Source of the DNA: Aliivibrio finisterrensis | GTDB taxonomy: Bacteria; Pseudomonadota; Gammaproteobacteria; Enterobacterales; Vibrionaceae | Length of the DNA stretch: 47,473 nt | Assembly (NCBI RefSeq): GCF_008933155.1 | Contig: NZ_WBVP01000022.1 | Coordinates: 1-47,473 of the forward strand | Direction: 5' to 3' | In this document: one piece after another, positions 46,143-47,473 of the stretch | How positions within the stretch are numbered: position 1 is the first letter of the stretch | How the letters are laid out: each line of letters opens with the position of its first letter | The notes under the pieces: model-generated | Told to the model about the DNA's origin: nothing | Databases searched by the model: none | What the model saw: the letters and a program-made list of their open reading frames with translations, nothing else | Program-made: the position numbers and the translations under genes

Positions 46143-46150
46143 CTTTACAA
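46122..46150 (-). promoter_or_regulatory. rplKAJL-rpoBC promoter
   Basis: On the minus strand TTGTAA (46145-46150), a 17-nt spacer, and a perfect TATAAT (46122-46127), followed by the GC-rich discriminator CTCGCGCG. This fits a stringently controlled ribosomal-protein promoter. Transcripts starting near 46114 lack the left arm of the overlapping hairpin and are not terminated by it. Confidence 0.75.
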
Positions 46151-46170
46151 TAGCTTTGCTGATTTTTCGA

Positions 46171-46716
46171 TCAGTTTTTTTCTACTTGGCTAAACTCAAG
46201 TTCAACAGGAGTTGCACGACCAAAAATAGAAACAGAAACTTTGATTCGACTCTTCTCGTAGTCTACTTCTTCAACAGTACCATTAAAGTCAGCAAATGGG
46301 CCTTCCGTAACACGTACCACTTCACCAGCTTCAAATAATGTCTTAGGACGAGGAGCTTCGCTCGCTTGCTCAAGACGATTTAAGATGGCATCAGCTTCTT
46401 TGTCTGTAATTGGCGCAGGGCGATCCGAAGTACCACCAATGAACCCCATTACACGTGGAATACTACGTACTAAGTGCCATGATTCATCATTCATGATCAT
46501 TTGCACTAAAACGTAACCAGGGAAAAATTTACGTTCGCTTTTACGACGTTGGCCAGCACGCATTTCTACCACTTCTTCAGTTGGTACTAGTACTTCACCA
46601 AATAACTCTTCCATGTTATGCATTTTAATATGTTCGCGTAGCGATTGAGATACACGACCTTCAAAACCTGAAAAGGCTTGAACTACATACCAACGTTTCT
46701 TTGGAGCTTCACTCAT
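46171..46716 (-). CDS. nusG: Transcription termination/antitermination factor NusG
   Basis: Binds RNA polymerase, suppresses pausing, and links it to Rho or ribosomal protein S10. It is 181 aa as in E. coli, using ATG at 46716 ([20 protein letters not shown]); two more codons upstream are open but not part of the family. The N-terminal NGN domain covers 1-115 ([36 protein letters not shown]), and the KOW domain is at 125-181 ([20 protein letters not shown]). It is 12 nt after secE and in its operon. The hairpin downstream terminates it before rplK. Confidence 0.99.
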   Translation of the reverse strand: MSEAPKKRWYVVQAFSGFEGRVSQSLREHIKMHNMEELFGEVLVPTEEVVEMRAGQRRKSERKFFPGYVLVQMIMNDESWHLVRSIPRVMGFIGGTSDRPAPITDKEADAILNRLEQASEAPRPKTLFEAGEVVRVTEGPFADFNGTVEEVDYEKSRIKVSVSIFGRATPVELEFSQVEKN

Positions 46717-46728
46717 GATCACTTATCC

Positions 46729-47106
46729 TCAAACACCTGTGATTAAGCCAATTAGTCTGACCATAATACCATCAATACCCCATAAAATCAGAGCCATTAC
46801 GATACATACAGCTAGAACAATGAAAGTTGTTTGTGTTGTTTCTTGGCGTGTAGGCCAAATAACCTTTCTAACTTCCATTCTTGATTCACGAGCAAATGCA
46901 ATTGCAGTTTGACCTTTTGCTGTGAAAGCAGCAATACCACCAGCAGCAGCAATTAATGCAACCACACCGGCAGCTCGAATAACAACAGATAAATCAGCTA
47001 GTAAGTAATTACCAACAACAGCAGCAGATAATAGAACTAAAACAAGTAACCATTTTACTGTATCAGCTGCGCCTGAAGTTTCTGTTGTCTCAGTATTTGT
47101 TTTCAT
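46729..47106 (-). CDS. secE: Preprotein translocase subunit SecE
   Basis: Essential SecYEG subunit. It is 125 aa (E. coli 127) from ATG at 47106 (MKTNTETTETSGAADTVKWL); an upstream frame to 47145 has no similarity. Three membrane helices of the gamma-proteobacterial type: about 18-38, 45-63 and 95-115 (TTFIVLAVCIVMALILWGID). The conserved cytosolic amphipathic segment is RESRMEVRKVIWPTRQETTQ near 73-92. It is co-transcribed with nusG. Upstream lies the tuf terminator, so the promoter is in the 216-nt gap. Confidence 0.98.
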   Translation of the reverse strand: MKTNTETTETSGAADTVKWLLVLVLLSAAVVGNYLLADLSVVIRAAGVVALIAAAGGIAAFTAKGQTAIAFARESRMEVRKVIWPTRQETTQTTFIVLAVCIVMALILWGIDGIMVRLIGLITGV

Positions 47107-47276
47107 AAACCAACCTGTGACATAACCATAATTTACTTCTATCACTTGATAGAAATTGTTAACCAGACTTAATATAGCCTAGTATCTTCATTCCATAAAC
47201 CAACAATTTCGTTGATTCATCTGCGCTGTACTGTGTATTTTCTAAAAATGCAAAACAACACACAATACAACGCAGA

Positions 47277-47304
47277 AAAAGGGCATCAAATGATGCCCTT
47301 TTTA
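47277..47304 (-). terminator. tuf terminator
   Basis: AAAAAGGGCATCA / TGATGCCCTTTTT (perfect, 2-nt AA loop as drawn, in practice 4 nt or more) with T-runs on both sides, about 18 nt after the tuf stop on the minus strand. Confidence 0.88.
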
Positions 47305-47322
47305 CTAGTATTTAGTCAAATC

Positions 47323-47473
47323 TTAAGCAAAGATTTTAGCAACAACACCAGCACCAACTGTACGGCCACCTTCACGGATTGCGAAGCGTAAACCTTCGTC
47401 CATTGCGATTGGAGCAATTAGCTCAACCGTCATTTGAACGTTGTCACCAGGCATTACCATTTCAACACCTTCT
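47323..47473 (-). CDS. tuf: Elongation factor Tu, C-terminal fragment (cut by window)
   Basis: The last 49 codons of EF-Tu are visible: [20 protein letters not shown], then [20 protein letters not shown] and AKIFA, as in domain 3 of E. coli EF-Tu. Its role is delivery of aminoacyl-tRNA to the ribosome. The order tuf-secE-nusG-rplK matches the tufB locus of E. coli, where tRNA genes precede tufB; those would lie beyond this window. Only the identity of the fragment is certain, not whether it is the tufA or tufB copy. It is cut by the window edge, not by a mutation. Confidence 0.97.
   Translation of the reverse strand, partial: EGVEMVMPGDNVQMTVELIAPIAMDEGLRFAIREGGRTVGAGVVAKIFA

Noticed and set aside
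1-47473. CRISPR arrays, tRNA, rRNA, prophage or complete IS elements
   Set aside because: No regularly spaced repeats, cloverleaf or rRNA sequence, transposase or integrase was found by reading; the palindromic elements are listed as repeats only.

Overview
The window reads as a piece of the main chromosome of a Vibrionaceae gamma-proteobacterium, most likely Aliivibrio (the A. fischeri group). The evidence is the low-GC coding style, core proteins very close to E. coli homologues from memory (RpoB, RpoC, NusG, Fis, HupA), and gene orders typical of vibrios. No database search was possible, so the genus is an inference. No rRNA, tRNA, CRISPR array, prophage or complete insertion sequence was seen. 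Almost every gene is intact; only the two edge genes (a chemoreceptor and tuf) are cut by the window.

Region 1 (1-4.4 kb): the C-terminal part of a dCACHE chemoreceptor, then glmS and a DeoR-family regulator on the minus strand. The glmS 3' end is intact, so an empty attTn7 site is expected just beyond it.

Region 2 (4.6-17.9 kb) is the most interesting block, an acetate-uptake and acetate-switch island. It holds an orphan LuxR-type response regulator (crbR), a MarC-family protein, a two-subunit sodium:solute symporter, a giant SLC5-fused hybrid kinase (crbS), an MFS transporter, a cNMP/CBS/DUF294 nucleotidyltransferase-like protein, a DnaQ-like exonuclease and acetyl-CoA synthetase (acs). 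The same word, GACTAAAGT[C/T], occurs upstream of the symporter operon, the DUF294-exonuclease operon and acs. A partial inverted version lies upstream of crbR. This looks like the CrbR operator and defines a candidate regulon.

Region 3 (18.3-24.0 kb): aroQ-accB-accC (shikimate step and acetyl-CoA carboxylase), prmA, then dusB-fis behind a promoter with a GC-rich discriminator that implies a TTG start for dusB. A small coiled-coil protein and a ZntR-like regulator follow.

Region 4 (24.3-34.9 kb): purH (with a PurR box) and purD, separated by a 97-bp palindromic element. Next come a possible 71-bp MITE-like element, a DUF1481 lipoprotein, hupA, a CNNM/CorC-like protein, a DUF416 (YjaG) protein, a 2-hydroxyacid dehydrogenase, a TerB-like protein, hemE, nudC and rsd. 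Part of this order (rsd, nudC, hemE, yjaG, hupA, yjaH) matches E. coli.

Region 5 (35.2-47.5 kb, minus strand): the transcription/translation core tuf-secE-nusG-rplK-rplA-rplJ-rplL-rpoB-rpoC. It carries an L10 leader, an attenuator before rpoB, a terminator-like hairpin plus a masked ribosome-binding site before rpoC, and a promoter superimposed on a terminator between nusG and rplK.
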